From Gnetum montanum (Eukaryota; Streptophyta; Gnetopsida; Gnetales; Gnetaceae): 45,850 nt of DNA. Under the pieces are notes generated by a model. It was not told where the DNA came from, ran no database searches, and worked only from the letters and a program-made list of their open reading frames with translations. The stretch's first letter is position 1. Every line of letters begins with the position of its first letter. The translations under genes were made by a program, and so were the position numbers. The stretch spans positions 231,469-277,318 of the forward strand of contig MNCI01005943.1 in assembly GCA_015680685.1 (NCBI GenBank), given 5' to 3'. Positions 1-10,141 of this stretch are shown here, piece by piece.

Positions 1-23
1 GGGGTTGCGTGGGTGGTGGGGGG

Positions 24-842
24 TTAGCCTTGCCTGATGGGGGGGGCTACGTGGGTGGGGGGGCCAGGTGAGAGGGGGTGATGTGGGGGAGCAAGGGGGG
101 TGTTGGTCGTGAGGTGATTATTGGGGGGAGGTTTGTCGGACGAGGGGCGCAGACGACCCTTACAGCCCATGGTGACCCAGTTGCCCTCCTCATACAGCTG
201 TCGAGCCAGGTCTCTCGGCCGCGATCTGCGGAATCGACATTCGGCATCCAGGTGTCCGGGCTTGCCGCAACACCTGCATCCATTCGGCCTACCTGCATGG
301 CTGTCTGTGCCGTGCGTTGGGGTGGGGTTCGTGTCCAGGTTCTCGAAGGTGTCTTGGAGGGTTTCCTCCCCCCCGAGGAGTTCCAGAACGACCTCTTGAA
401 TGAGGTCGGTCACCGATGGACTACGCCAGATGCAAAAATGGGCAAAACCCATTCTCTCCATCGACCGCGTGACACGGTCGAAGGCCATGAAATCGCCGAA
501 ATACCCCGCAACCTCCGTCAGGAACTCAAGGTTCCAGAATTCCCAAGGGATGCCGGCCACCCGCACCCAGACCGGGGCCCGGCTGAACAAGTCGGGCTCT
601 CGATGGGCCCCAGGGCGCCAAGGGGTCAAGGCAAGCCCCCAAGCCCCGTAGAACCACGGGCCACCGAGCAACATAGAATCTTGGGGCCGCAGGGAGGGGA
701 GTATAAAAAGGAGCAGGTCCTCGAAAAGGCTCTGGACATCAACGTCCCTGACTTTCCACTATTCCTTTGTCCAGCGGCGGATGAGATCCAGCCTTAGGCG
801 GGTGCCCCGAGAAATGAAACGGCCAATGAGGCTTCTTTCCAT
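24..842 (-). pseudogene. LINE-A ORF1, nucleic-acid-binding protein with DUF4283-like domain and CCHC knuckle
   Basis: Plant L1 ORF1 proteins bind element RNA and form the ribonucleoprotein. Reading from an ATG at 842, the frame passes one TAG stop (759-761) and then stays open from 674 to the TAA at 24-26. The segments GGPWFYG, APVWVRVAGIP and the WNLEFL region match the DUF4283 pattern as I know it. The knuckle C-x2-C-x4-H-x4-C lies at 237-278 (CRCCGKPGHLDAEC). A Pro/His-rich tail follows. Similarity to LINE-C continues upstream of the ATG (KGVHTME against EGVRTME), so the true start may be further 5'. The early stop makes this copy a pseudogene unless translation starts at 674. Confidence 0.72.
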
Positions 843-975
843 TGTGTGAACGCCCTTGGAGGGGGGTTGGGGACGTGCAACCGCAGGATGTGGTCGTTGC
901 GAGAGTGCCCCGCAATGGCAACACCAGGCTTCTCAGCCCCTAGACCCTTGGGATCATCTCCAGCAGGGGTTACAC

Positions 976-1172
976 CAGTTGTTGTTGGTGTTGTTGTTTC
1001 TATGCCGGTTGTCATCGTTGCTGCTGCTATTGCTATTGTTGTGGCTGCTGTTGCGGCTGCTGTTGCTGTTGTTGTTGCTGCTGCTGTTGCTACTACTGTT
1101 ACTGTTGTTGTTGCTGCTGCTGCTGAAGTGGTCATTGCTGCTGCTGTTGCTGTTGTTGCTGTTGCTGCTTTC
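976..1172. repeat. Imperfect GTT/GCT trinucleotide microsatellite
   Basis: About 200 bp consist mainly of GTT, GCT and GTG triplets on the plus strand (AAC/AGC on the minus). It lies immediately 5' of LINE-A ORF1 and next to a gypsy relic. Open frames across it on both strands give poly-Leu, poly-Val/Ala or poly-Thr/Ala and are by-products of the repeat. Confidence 0.9.
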
Positions 1173-1187
1173 CTATTATTGAATAGT

Positions 1188-2330
1188 AGTTTATTTTGAA
1201 TATGATAGTCCCTCCATTGATCTATCCTTCTCCAAACTTGCCCAAAGTCGAAATCATGTTCATGCAAATTAGCAAAATCAATTATACCTTCCACAAAAGG
1301 CATGTTAAAATACACCACATGCACCCTAGACAAAGCATCAACCACGACATTGGCTTTCTTGATCTTGTGCTTGAGCACAAAATTGAACTTTTGCAATTGT
1401 GCCACCCACTTCAGGCTGAGGTGTGTTGCTTATTTTAAGCAACATAAACTGTTAATTATTGCAATGTAATAGTTGCTGCAAATTGTAATCATTATTGGCA
1501 ACTAACCAATTATAGGTAACCCCTATTACATTCCCAAACTTGGAATATGTAACTCCCTAACTTGTATTATTTAATTATTGCCACATCCTTGTTTAGCATG
1601 TAAATCACTATATAAGTGATGGGTGAGAGGATGGGACAATGGCAAGGAAAGTGTAAACAAGAAAAAGTGTTGAATAAGTCACCAGGTGAGAGAGTGAGCA
1701 AGGCATCAATAGTTCAAGGCACTTTGCCATTGAGTGTGTTCTGTTCTCTTGTAATGCTTGATTAAAATTAAGGCTTGCAAGGAGCTAAAGCAATTGCTGG
1801 GGTTTTTGTATGCTTTCCCTAGGATAATTTCTTATGTTCTTGATGCATTTCTTTCAATTCCATAATTAAATTTCTATTTCTATTGCTTGTTATTGCTTTA
1901 TTGTCCTACTTAATCAAGGTGTAAATTAACACTTCATGTGTTTGACCCTTAACTTCCTTTTGGGAATTAAGATTTTGAAGTGCTTTGTGGTCAGTCATCA
2001 AGGTGAACTACTTGGGTAATAAGTAATGCCTCCAATGATTGATTGCTTGAAGAATACTGTACAATTCCTTCTCATATACACTACATTTCTGCCTTAACTC
2101 ATTTAACTTCTTTAAAAAGAAAGCATCAGGTTTTCTTTCTTGTGAAAGCACCCCTCTAATGGCAAATTGACTTGCATCTGCCTCCACTTGAAAACCCTTT
2201 TGGAAAACTATATTGCAAGCACTAATTCATTAGTTAGTTTTGTCTTCAACAAGTCAAAGCTCCTTTGGTCTCACCACTTCACTTGAAATCTTGATTCTTC
2301 TTAAGCAAAGAAAACATTGGCTATGATATA
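1188..2330 (-). pseudogene. Ty3/gypsy polyprotein relic: RNase H and start of integrase
   Basis: Minus-strand remnant in two blocks (1917-2330 and 1188-1423) around a solo LTR. The first block has RNase H signatures: VEADASQFAIRGVLSQERKP near 2150-2195, then YEKELYSILQAINHWRHYLL and LMTDHKALQNL. The second block continues with WVAQLQKFNFVLKHK and DALSR, the usual RNase H to integrase junction, followed by a spacer ending in LLF. Frameshifts and stops interrupt it. No protease, RT core or integrase catalytic core is visible. The LINE-A leader begins where this relic stops. Confidence 0.82.
1424..1916 (+). mobile_element. Solo LTR (493 bp) inserted in a gypsy RNase H relic
   Basis: The segment begins TGTTGC and ends AATCA, giving the TG...CA ends of an LTR. 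It is flanked by a perfect 5-bp target duplication AGGTG (1419-1423 and 1917-1921). Removing the LTR and one duplication rejoins the RNase H relic to its downstream part. A TATA-like sequence CTATATAA occurs near 1610. No internal retroelement sequence remains, so it is a recombination-derived solo LTR. Confidence 0.83.
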
Positions 2331-3186
2331 CGATGAGAGCCAAGTAGTTCATACGCCCAACCATACAAACCACAAGTGTGCACCAGCAATCCAATCAAAT
2401 TCTATGGACTTAGCTCCTAAGTGTGCCTATAGACAAAGATGGTGACTTGGGAAAATATGATTGTTGTCTTCTTAGCTCTCGCTTGTGTAGGCTTTGTAGG
2501 TATGGTTAAGTGTGAGCTAAGGCATATGATAATTATTTATATTTATATTTTTATATTTATTTAATCTAAGTGTGGATGAGAAGATAAATGGTTGGTAATT
2601 AACTAATCTAACTATCTATGGTCCTAAGGCTAACTATCCTAACATAAGTATTTTGGCCCACTTACTATACACATCCTGAACTCTTATCAACACTACTGGG
2701 TTACCAAGTGTCAATTACTGAGTGTACCAAATTGCCACTACTAGGATTACCAAGCATTAAACGGTATGCTCAAAGTGGTCATACTTATGTGATCATTATT
2801 TAGTGCATTAATTAATTAAAACAAGAATATAAAATGTAATAATAATAAAGTGCAAGTAAGAAATATTAATCTATTAAAAGTGCTACAAGGAATGTCAAGA
2901 ATTTCATCTTTATTGTCAGTGACATTAATGTGTTCAAGTACAAGATGCTCAAATAAACATCCATACAATCGCTTGAGTTCCTACTACAAGCACTCGAAAA
3001 ATATTCAAACTCTGGAGAAAGAAAACTGCAAGAACTCAACTACACTAATGACATAACATGCCATAAATGTGTTGGGTACATGCATTTATATAGGCTTGAC
3101 ATGACACTATGTCGACACATCTTTCCATGCATCAACGAGGCTACATTGACAGGGTTGCATTGATGCAACCAATTGATGATTCATCA
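2331..3186 (-). repeat. Element B LTR (3' LTR in minus orientation)
   Basis: This block is a diverged relative of the TRG-1 LTRs (39608-40463, 42353-43222). It shares the start (CGATGAG against TGATGAG), the CTACTGGGTTACCAAG segment, the TCTTTATTGTC segment, ATTTATAGGCTT, and the end TTCATCA. Downstream sequence TACCCCCACGATTGA also matches, which on the minus strand is a polypurine tract entering a 3' LTR. The terminal 80 bp contain decayed CATCGATG-type palindromes. Confidence 0.6.
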
Positions 3187-3196
3187 TACCCCCACG
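3187..3196 (-). other. Polypurine tract of element B
   Basis: TACCCCCACG on the plus strand reads CGTGGGGGTA on the minus strand, immediately before the LTR start TGATGAATC. The same ten bases sit beside the 3' LTR of TRG-1. It would prime plus-strand DNA synthesis. Confidence 0.5.
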
Positions 3197-3640
3197 ATTG
3201 AGTGAAAACTCATCATCGAGTGAACAAAAATAGGATCAAGTTTCTTACAAAATTGGGAATGTATGAAATTATTGATTGACTAACTCTTAGTGCCAAATTG
3301 TACAGAGTTACAAAATTGGTATCCAAGACAACAAAATTGGGTACCCTTTATAAAATTAATAGCAAGATACCTCTAATTGCTGAAGATGGGACAAAGTTTA
3401 AGCAATGCCAAAAGGTAGAGGTTCCTAGGATGTTTAAGGACCTTTGCCAAGCTTCGATGCATGTGGCAATGGTGGTAGTTGAGGCTGTCCTGTTGTGGCT
3501 GCCGTTTCAAGAGGGAACCAAAAAGCATCCAACAATGCTTTATTTTCTCTTCTTTGCTTCGTGGGTCATAGGCAATCCATGCAACTTCATTGATGTGGGT
3601 TAGTACAAGGTTGTCTCATGGGAAAGGCATTGTAGGGAAC
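3197..3640. other. Element B internal sequence without recognisable gene
   Basis: About 440 bp adjoin the polypurine tract. The first 60 bp resemble the matching part of TRG-1 (GAAAACTCATCATCGAGTGAACAAAA). A 101-codon plus-strand frame (3298-3603) has no recognisable motif and is probably fortuitous. Confidence 0.4.
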
Positions 3641-6200
3641 AATTCCTTAACATTCACGAACCATGCTGCAAACTATTTCCATTTAATGTTGAATGTCTTA
3701 ACAAGGTTCTGCAGCTTGTGATAATTGTTCATTCTCTTGGCCAGGTCCTTAGCAATCGATCACTAATCAGTGAATCAATTCCTGAGGACTTCAAGTTCCC
3801 CGTTGGCTATCTCCAACTTTTGCTTAGTCTCTTTGTGGTGCTTGAATTTGGCCTCATAAAGGAGGTATGAACTGGTTGCCTGTTTCTCTAGCTCTATCCT
3901 TGGCCTCCCTACAGTCAACATAGCCAAGTTTGCATACCAAAGGTTGGCAAGCTCCATGTATTTTATCATCTCTTTTATCTGCAACTCCTTCAAGTGGATC
4001 TTGGCTTTATTGTATGTGTTCAAGTCATCAAAGATTAGCTACCACACCACCTCTTTTTTGGAGTTGCTGGAGTGCCTCGTTCATCTTTGCTTTCGCCATT
4101 TGAATTTCTTTCTCATTTGCCTCCTTGAGGAGCCCAACTCGGTCCCTATAGTGCTTTTTCACCCATTCAAACTTTGGGACCTTATGTTTCCAAGCAGCTA
4201 CCTCGATGGCCATCTTTTGGCAAAGTGCCCACACTTCCTCCATCAAAAGATTTCTATTTTCCGCTAACAACCTCCTCAAGTCAAGGATAAACTTGGCTAG
4301 TTGCTCCTACTGTTGTCACACAAATTTGATCATTTGCTCCTTGACATTGTGCAAGTGGTGAATATTCTTGGTGAGGATCAAGCTTTCCTTGCGAACTTGA
4401 GCCAAGTCCTTATTGATGTTGAATGCAAGAGTTTCTAATAAGGAAGCATCAAATACCGTCATGTCCTTTGCATTCTTAGCCTCTCTTACTTTTTGATGAA
4501 GCTAATGAAAGCTTCATGTCTACTGAGGTTTGGGCTAAGAATGCCAAGGTTGAAGAGACGGGCCCACAACTCTGCAACTTCGGCAGCCAACTGATAATTT
4601 TTGGTAGTGGCTGCTTGCAGCTAGGCACTGGTAATGATTAACTTGCCCTTTGTCTCTAGCAAATCCAACTAGGTTGCTATGATTTCATCTAGGAGATCAA
4701 AGATCTCTGGAAGCAGTTACTTAGTTTCCACTAGTCGGTTCAACACCTCCTTATGCTGGGTTGCACTCAACCAACCACTTCCTACTCTTGTAGAAGCTTG
4801 TACAAATTTCAAAGTAGCAATATCTAGCATGGTTGCCGAAGGAGCATTCAAGGCCTCAACCACCCTATCAACCACCACTTCCGCTGCTATCTCCTACCCA
4901 TGATGCTACATCACTAGGATAGTCACCCCTCACCTTTTTTAGCCGCACTGAGAAAGTTGCAGCATTCCTTGAGATTTTAGGGAACTATTGTCTAGGGATG
5001 GACACGATATCTTCATGGATGCTCGGATTTGATCTTGCAGGCGCCTATGTTCTTTGTGTAGAGAATAGTGGGGAGGTCTCCTCCAGCTAGCAAATGATTC
5101 AAGTAACCTCATTGAGATGGCTCAATGCTAGATGGTTGACTAATGGCTACCCACCACTTGGCTCACCTCATTGTTGTTGCAGTAGCTGCTCATGAAGTTT
5201 TTTGATTCTTTCAGTAACTACAAGGGCTTCTAGTGTAGTTTCTCCGACAGGTGATGGTGGTGGATGCTCTTCTTCAAGCAGCTTGGCAATTGCTTTATCT
5301 TTCATCATCTCTTGCCAAGATGTGGCAAGAGCATGGTGGAGCGTATTGTTGGCATAGCGTGCTATGCCTCCCCTTTAGAAGAGTTTTTTGATAAGGCACG
5401 GAAAGGGGAGTGTCTTCCTCCCTTGCTCATTTTCTTTGAAGCACTTCTCGATTTCAAGGTAGATGAGCTAAGGGAGGTTGATAGGGAATTTATCGCTTAG
5501 AGCAGCGCATGCACATGCAAAGAAGGCCATAACCTTGCTAGGCCTCACTGTGGGGTTTAGGTGATAGTATTTCAAAGTATGCATGCTCTGCCTTAGTTAG
5601 TGCATCGTATTCCTTATGGTCCATCCCATAGCAACATTGGACCCACTCTTTCTTGGCTTGGGGTTTGCCTGTGTAGAGATCTCCACCAATGTTGCCCCCA
5701 TATCAATGGTCTCAACCGAATAGGAGACAGTTATATCTTTGATCTTGACTATCGCATCTCCCTAATGATTGCTCCAAAATAGGTACATCTCCCCCATGTA
5801 CCATTCTCCAATATATGAGAGAATGGGCCACATGGGAGACCCCTACAATTAGGTGCGAACTTCCTCAAGCGCTAGGTCCAAGGGTCCAAAGTTAAGTTCT
5901 TCAAGAACTAAACTTTGGACCTCTTTGGAATGAATCTTCTCAAGGTAGGCCTCTATCAATGTGACCTCTAAATTGGGTCTTGGCCTTGGTGTTGCATCCT
6001 ACTTTGATTAGCTAGTTTTTGTTGTGTGAATCTGGCAAACAAATTCCACTTTGGGATCCTCTCGAAGAGGTCCTGTTGCATGGGTTTCAACCTCTTCTTC
6101 CTAGGGTTGTTGTGGCTGTTGCTGGCCCCTTCTTCCTCGTGGCCACTTCTCCCTCTATTGAGATGGTCCTCTTGCAAGTGCTCCCCTCTTTGGTGTCATT
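3640..6200 (-). pseudogene. Decayed element B protein with coiled coil; resembles plant transposon-associated proteins
   Basis: The minus strand reads as a long decayed coding region with many stops. Near the start (about 6177-5968) is a basic Gln-rich stretch (NPRKKRLKPMQQDLFERIP). Mid-region (about 5530-5390) has MAFFACACAALSDKFPINLP and then KTLPFPCLIKKLF, with TAG where Arg or Gln is likely. This INLP...TLPFP...LF pattern recalls the domain annotated as putative plant transposon protein in plant proteomes; that match is from memory. The C-terminal part (4279-3775) is charged and helical, with LQQLQKR and KLEIANGELEVL, consistent with a coiled coil. It lies between LTR-like blocks, so I read it as the element's own protein. 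Function is not established. Confidence 0.5.
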
Positions 6201-6239
6201 TATGATCACAAATGTAACCAAGGATTAGTAATTAATGTG

Positions 6240-6705
6240 TAACCCTTAGTGCTTTTGATACCTTTCTCTTTTGGTTAAGTTATAGTTAGGTTAGTTTATG
6301 AACATGGCATATTGATTATTTTATTATTATTTTATTTATCAACCACCAGAGTTTGTTTATGAGGTTTAACTTGGTGTGGATAGGAATTTTAATATTACTT
6401 TAATAGTTAAAACATTGGGAGTTAGAAAAATTTTTCATCATAAACCATATGTTTGTGGCCCCCACGACATAAAGCTTACCTCTAGTAGCTAGAGGATCAA
6501 AAAGTATGGTGAATCGGATAAGTGGTTTGAAAGTCATGGTGCTCGGAAGATTCTTTGGGCTATAAAAATTACAAAAACTCCCCTTGTGTTATGAAGCAAA
6601 TGCGAAAAATTGGCTAAGTGTTGGCACGTATTTATAGGTTTTTGTTGATGCATCAATGGGGATGCGTCGACAGGGATGCATCGATGCAACCATTTGAGAC
6701 AATTT
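6240..6705 (-). repeat. Possible second, degenerate LTR of element B
   Basis: The block has GGTTAAG, an A/T-rich run, ATTTATAGGTTT and a terminal CATCGATG palindrome cluster ending GATGCAACC. These occur in the same order and orientation as in the 2331-3186 LTR. It is shorter (about 465 bp) and the TTCATCA end is missing. Two perfect 12-bp palindromes are present: TTGATGCATCAA (6645-6656) and TGCATCGATGCA (6677-6688). Confidence 0.4.
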
Positions 6706-7974
6706 TTACAATTAAAAAACTAAGTGTTGGGGAAGAGTTTGATGATGAAATTGAAGTCCAAAGGAAGCCAAAAAAGCCTAGAATGATGACAAATTATGGA
6801 AGAGGGCTTGAAATGTGTTTGGGAAAGGAGATTTCAAGAAAATTATATTGCCAAGGAGTGCAAAATTGGATGTTTCTTTTGGAAAATGATGGAATTGAAT
6901 GCAAATTAACTTAGGGACAATAAGTTTAACACAACTAGACCAAGGAGTATGCAAGTGGGTCCTCCCCATAGCAGGCTCATGCCTGTGATGCCCTTGCATA
7001 CCCTCATACCTAGGAGTTTGTAGACAACAAGGATGATTAATGGTCATGGATTGTTAAAAATCGAACCCACACAAGAAATCATCAAAGAATTAGGACATAC
7101 CAAAATAGACACATTGATTAATCATGATAGGAGGTAGTGAGGTGGTGGATAGGAAGAGTTGATGATAAGAGAGTGTGTGTAGTAATGAAGTCTCACATCC
7201 CAGTCACATGAAGTCCTTGTGTAATGTGTGATTAATGTGACCTGATATTGTTCCATCCTTAGTTGGAACTAAGTCCAACCACTTCTAGTGACTTCGCATT
7301 AGCACATTTAGACTGTTTGAACTCCAGAGTTCATGAACACTCCCAAAGAGCACCCACCATTCCAAAGAGAGAAGAAAAGAGAAGTAGGAAATTATGAAGG
7401 GCCTTAGTTAAAGAGGTGCCTTTAGGCATTGGTAACATGTCTTTCTAGCCCTATAACCAATGCTTGTAGCCCATTATTCTGTTTAAGGAATGTGCTTTGA
7501 ATTCCCATGTTTTTTTTTCATGGGAACCACACCATGCAAAGAAATTCTTCCTCTTAACAATTGACATTAGGAAGGGTGAGAAATCGATGAGAATACCCAT
7601 AAAACTCCGAAAGATAAGTAGGGACAAAAGGTGACAAGTCCCCTTGAAGCCACACCCTTATCTATTTCACTTGATTCGTTCTAAGTTTGTTAAGTACCAA
7701 GGTCATGGATTCTTTATAAGTTATTATTAAGAAAGGACCTCATGCTTCCAAGATGAGAGAACACCATAGAGTTACGTGGAATGGGCATAGAGTTAAGTGG
7801 AATGGGTGGATGACATGAGCTCATTGCCTGATACCATAAGAAGACCAATATTCCCTTAATCGATATCATAATTCAAAGATGAAATCCAGCCATTAAGCAA
7901 TCAATTCAGCCAATATAGTTTAATAAACTTCCAACAATTAGCAGCTGTATTTAGAAGCAACAATTATTGGAAGT
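6706..7974. other. No gene recognised; one tRNA-Met-like primer-site sequence
   Basis: I see no recognisable coding sequence. A 98-codon plus-strand frame (6618-6914) is Lys-rich and matches nothing I know. Near 7833 the minus strand reads ATGGTATCAGGCA, close to the tRNA-Met primer site TGGTATCAGAGC, so a decayed minus-strand LTR element may border here. This is weak. Confidence 0.3.
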
Positions 7975-8703
7975 TCTACTTACACAACATTATGGTTAGA
8001 AGCAACTATTGATACAATCACAAAATCAAAACCAACCTCATCATGTCCCTTAATATATTCTCTCTCCCCAAGAAGAATTAAGGAAGCATTAAGTGAGCTT
8101 TGCTGCCTGACTTGTTTAGCTGTCATATGAATCAACTCATGGATTCCATTTGGTCTTGCTACACTCCACACATTTCTTTCTCTATCAAATTGAGCACCAT
8201 TATCAAAATTTCAAGGCCTTCCAAGAATTACATTAACACAATCAATTGGTAGCACATCACATTTCACATCATGATAACTCCTAATTTTGAACTTCAAGAC
8301 ACATTGGTCTCTCACCTTTTGGGAGAAGTCTCTTAACAGCCAATGCACCTTATAGGATCTAGGATGAGGATTTGTCTCTAAACTCAATCTAGCAATTGCC
8401 CTAGAGGAAATAATAGTCTCATGGGCTTCCCCATCAATCAAAATATATATCCATTCGCCACTAAGCAATTGGTCAACCTTAAATCCATTCCTCAATTGTT
8501 CTCCCTCCACCAAGCTGAGAAACTTCTTCATCACCATTTGAACAAGAATGCTCATTATCACGACAAGTTTGAATACAACTGGGACCTACATTTCTATCTA
8601 TCTTAGCACTGATCTCATCCAATTATTCAACCATAAGCTGAAGGGCAGATTTCATGCTCTCCACATCTCTGTTAAAGGCCTGTACATTTTTCTTCTTAGG
8701 AGT
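7975..8703 (-). pseudogene. Ty3/gypsy relic: truncated gag joined to a protease-like region
   Basis: Starting 59 bp after a primer-binding site, the minus strand opens with ATG at about 8703 (MTPKKKNVQ). A short Gag-like start of about 45 codons with a TAA follows, then directly a retropepsin-like region. This has ISSRAIARLSLETNPHPRSY, then CDVLPIDCVNVILGRP; the last is the usual end of a gypsy protease (LLGRPW). The position expected for the catalytic D-S/T-G reads LIDGEAHE, so it is not intact. The sequence stops near 7975, before any RT. A full gag with its zinc knuckle is missing, so this copy is internally deleted as well as truncated. Confidence 0.72.
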
Positions 8704-8761
8704 CATCTTAAATAAACAAAAAAAAAATCTATAACCAAATTTCAAACAACAACAAACCTAT

Positions 8762-8773
8762 GCTCTAATACCA
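8762..8773 (-). other. tRNA-Met primer-binding site of the gypsy relic
   Basis: The minus strand reads TGGTATTAGAGC, which differs from the plant initiator tRNA-Met site TGGTATCAGAGC by one C-to-T change. It lies between the LTR-like block above 8774 and the Gag start at about 8703, as expected for a minus-strand element. Confidence 0.75.
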
Positions 8774-9580
8774 ATCCTAGAGTAGGGTCACTCCAATTTG
8801 CTTTAACCCTTCAAAACACACAAAACCCAAATAGTATGCAAGACAATTCAATTGCTAGAAAACAAGAAAACTAAATATTTTCTATTAAAACTGAAAGAAG
8901 ATTACAAATACAATGGCACCCAATCCATAGAACACAAAACCCTCACACACTCAACAATATTGCAAAGCATGAGGCTCTACAACCACACACAAGATCGACC
9001 TTAATGCAAGGTACAATCGATTTAGATCTCTTTCTCACATAAGAACAAGATCCAAACACAGAGAGCTATGGCCGGTATCACCATACCTAATTGACCACCA
9101 AGATGCACATCACTCTCATGCAATCTTTTTCCCAACTATCCTCCAAAAACATGCAACCCAAACTAATATTTATCAAAACACAAAGCTAGAACCCTAGGGA
9201 AATCTTTTCCATATTGATCTTGACATTCTTGGTTGTTTCCCATCTACGAACTGCCACATCAGAACTTTCCATGGTCAAACAAGACATCTACAAGCTTGAC
9301 GAGATGTCCACATATCAAACCTATCATTCAAGCAAGACGTCTCCTATGGAGACAAGACGTCTATACTATTCGGAAGACATCTCCTTTGTCAACCCAACTT
9401 TTGGACAAGACATCTACACTATTAGGAAGATGTCTCCTGTGACATCTCAACTCTTAGGAAAAACATCTCCAAGTCACCGAGACATCTCTAGTGACATCTC
9501 ATCTCTTAGGCAAGATGTCTACAAAGGTCCAAGACATCTTCCAAGCTATCCAAAACCTTCATTCTCCTACCTATAGGAAT
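8774..9580 (-). repeat. LTR (5' LTR, minus orientation) of the gypsy relic; right border approximate
   Basis: The block abuts the tRNA-Met primer site and contains no coding sequence. Its primer-side end reads ATCCTAGAGTAGGG on the plus strand. A partly inverted counterpart, CCTACCTATAGGAAT, occurs near 9565-9580, which I take as the other end. It lacks clear TG...CA termini, so the boundary is uncertain. The U3-side third contains the AGACGTCT array. Confidence 0.5.
9282..9539. repeat. Array of 13 AGACGTCT-type palindromic sites in higher-order repeats
   Basis: Thirteen copies start at 9282, 9302, 9335, 9355, 9375, 9408, 9428, 9440, 9461, 9480, 9492, 9513 and 9532. Two are the perfect palindrome AGACGTCT (9335, 9355); most others are AGACATCT or AGATGTCT, with a few one-base variants. 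The first seven repeat with a 73-bp period and the last six with a 52-bp period, so the array grew by tandem duplication. Within a unit, sites are mostly 19-21 bp apart, about two helical turns. Its position in an LTR's upstream part suggests an enhancer; binding by ACGT-core bZIP factors is inference. Confidence 0.85.
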
Positions 9581-9750
9581 GAAAAGAGGTTTGGAAGAGG
9601 TGTTCCTACACCAAAAAGAACGATTACAAGCTAATCTCATAGCCTTTGCAAAATGATCCACCCCTAACCAAAGTATCAAATCTTCATAGAGAACAAGTAT
9701 ATTTATTTCACATTGTTCCTACTTATGACATCAAGTTTGTCCCTCAAAGC

Positions 9751-9917
9751 TATAAACTTGGAGCATAGCTTGCAGATTTCTTTATATGTTGTCTTGAAGA
9801 TAGACAAAGTAACATTTTCATAACTTATTTAAGGTATAAACTTGGAGTATAGCTTGCATATTTCCTTATATGTAGTCTTGAAGATAGACAAAGTAACATT
9901 TTCATAACTTATTTTGA
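9751..9917. repeat. 84-bp tandem duplication (two copies)
   Basis: Copies begin at 9751 and 9835 (TATAAACTTGGAG) and run to about 9917 with few differences. The 84-bp period is 28 codons. On the minus strand the repeat reads ENVTLSIFKTTYKEICKL in both copies, so the duplication preserves a reading frame. Confidence 0.85.
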
Positions 9918-10141
9918 ACGTACAAGCAAATTTGTGAAGGCATCCTTGAAGATTGCTGAGAACATTTGTAGAGGAATAGGCAACAAGACCTCCATATGGT
10001 ACACCTAATGGTAAAACCATTGAAGGACCATACGATGGTCCAGAATTCTTCATTTGATGGTTCTTTCATTGCAAGTGCCTTCTCATCCAGTTTCACCAAT
10101 CCCCTTAGGCTGAAACAATTCAAAAACTTCATTCTCTCCAA
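9829..10141 (-). pseudogene. Unrecognised protein-coding remnant, two overlapping frames
   Basis: The minus strand gives ELERMKFLNCFSLRGLVKLDE from about 10143, then in another frame PSMVLPLGVPYGGLVAYSS and the ENVTLSIFKTTYKE repeat. The composition looks protein-like and the frames overlap with a shift near 10030, as in a frameshifted gene fragment. I do not recognise the family. It could be a retroelement or a host-gene piece. Confidence 0.35.

Larger units (their letters stand above)
1..1175 (-). mobile_element. LINE-A: 5' part of an L1-type non-LTR retrotransposon
   Basis: On the minus strand the segment reads as leader (with a trinucleotide microsatellite), then ORF1; ORF2 would lie beyond the left edge of the window. 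ORF1 is clearly related to that of LINE-C: both have the segment beginning TME-x-SLIGRF and a CCHC knuckle. The element abuts a gypsy integrase relic near 1180, so it probably inserted there. The exact 5' end is not defined because no target duplication can be tested with the other end missing. Confidence 0.7.

Noticed and set aside
846-1199. Open frames encoding poly-Leu, Val/Ala-rich or Thr/Ala-rich proteins
   Set aside because: They are produced by the GTT/GCT microsatellite in every frame and strand and have no domain resemblance.
3298-3603. 101-codon plus-strand frame as a gene
   Set aside because: No homology is apparent and it overlaps the interior of a minus-strand element.
7828-7845. 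Definite LTR element at a tRNA-Met-like primer site (also near 23968)
   Set aside because: The site is imperfect and no LTR pair, polypurine tract or coding region could be tied to it.
9282-9539. CRISPR-like array or centromeric satellite
   Set aside because: The repeats are 8-bp dyads in 73- and 52-bp units within an LTR of a plant genome; there is no long identical repeat with unique spacers and the array is only about 260 bp.
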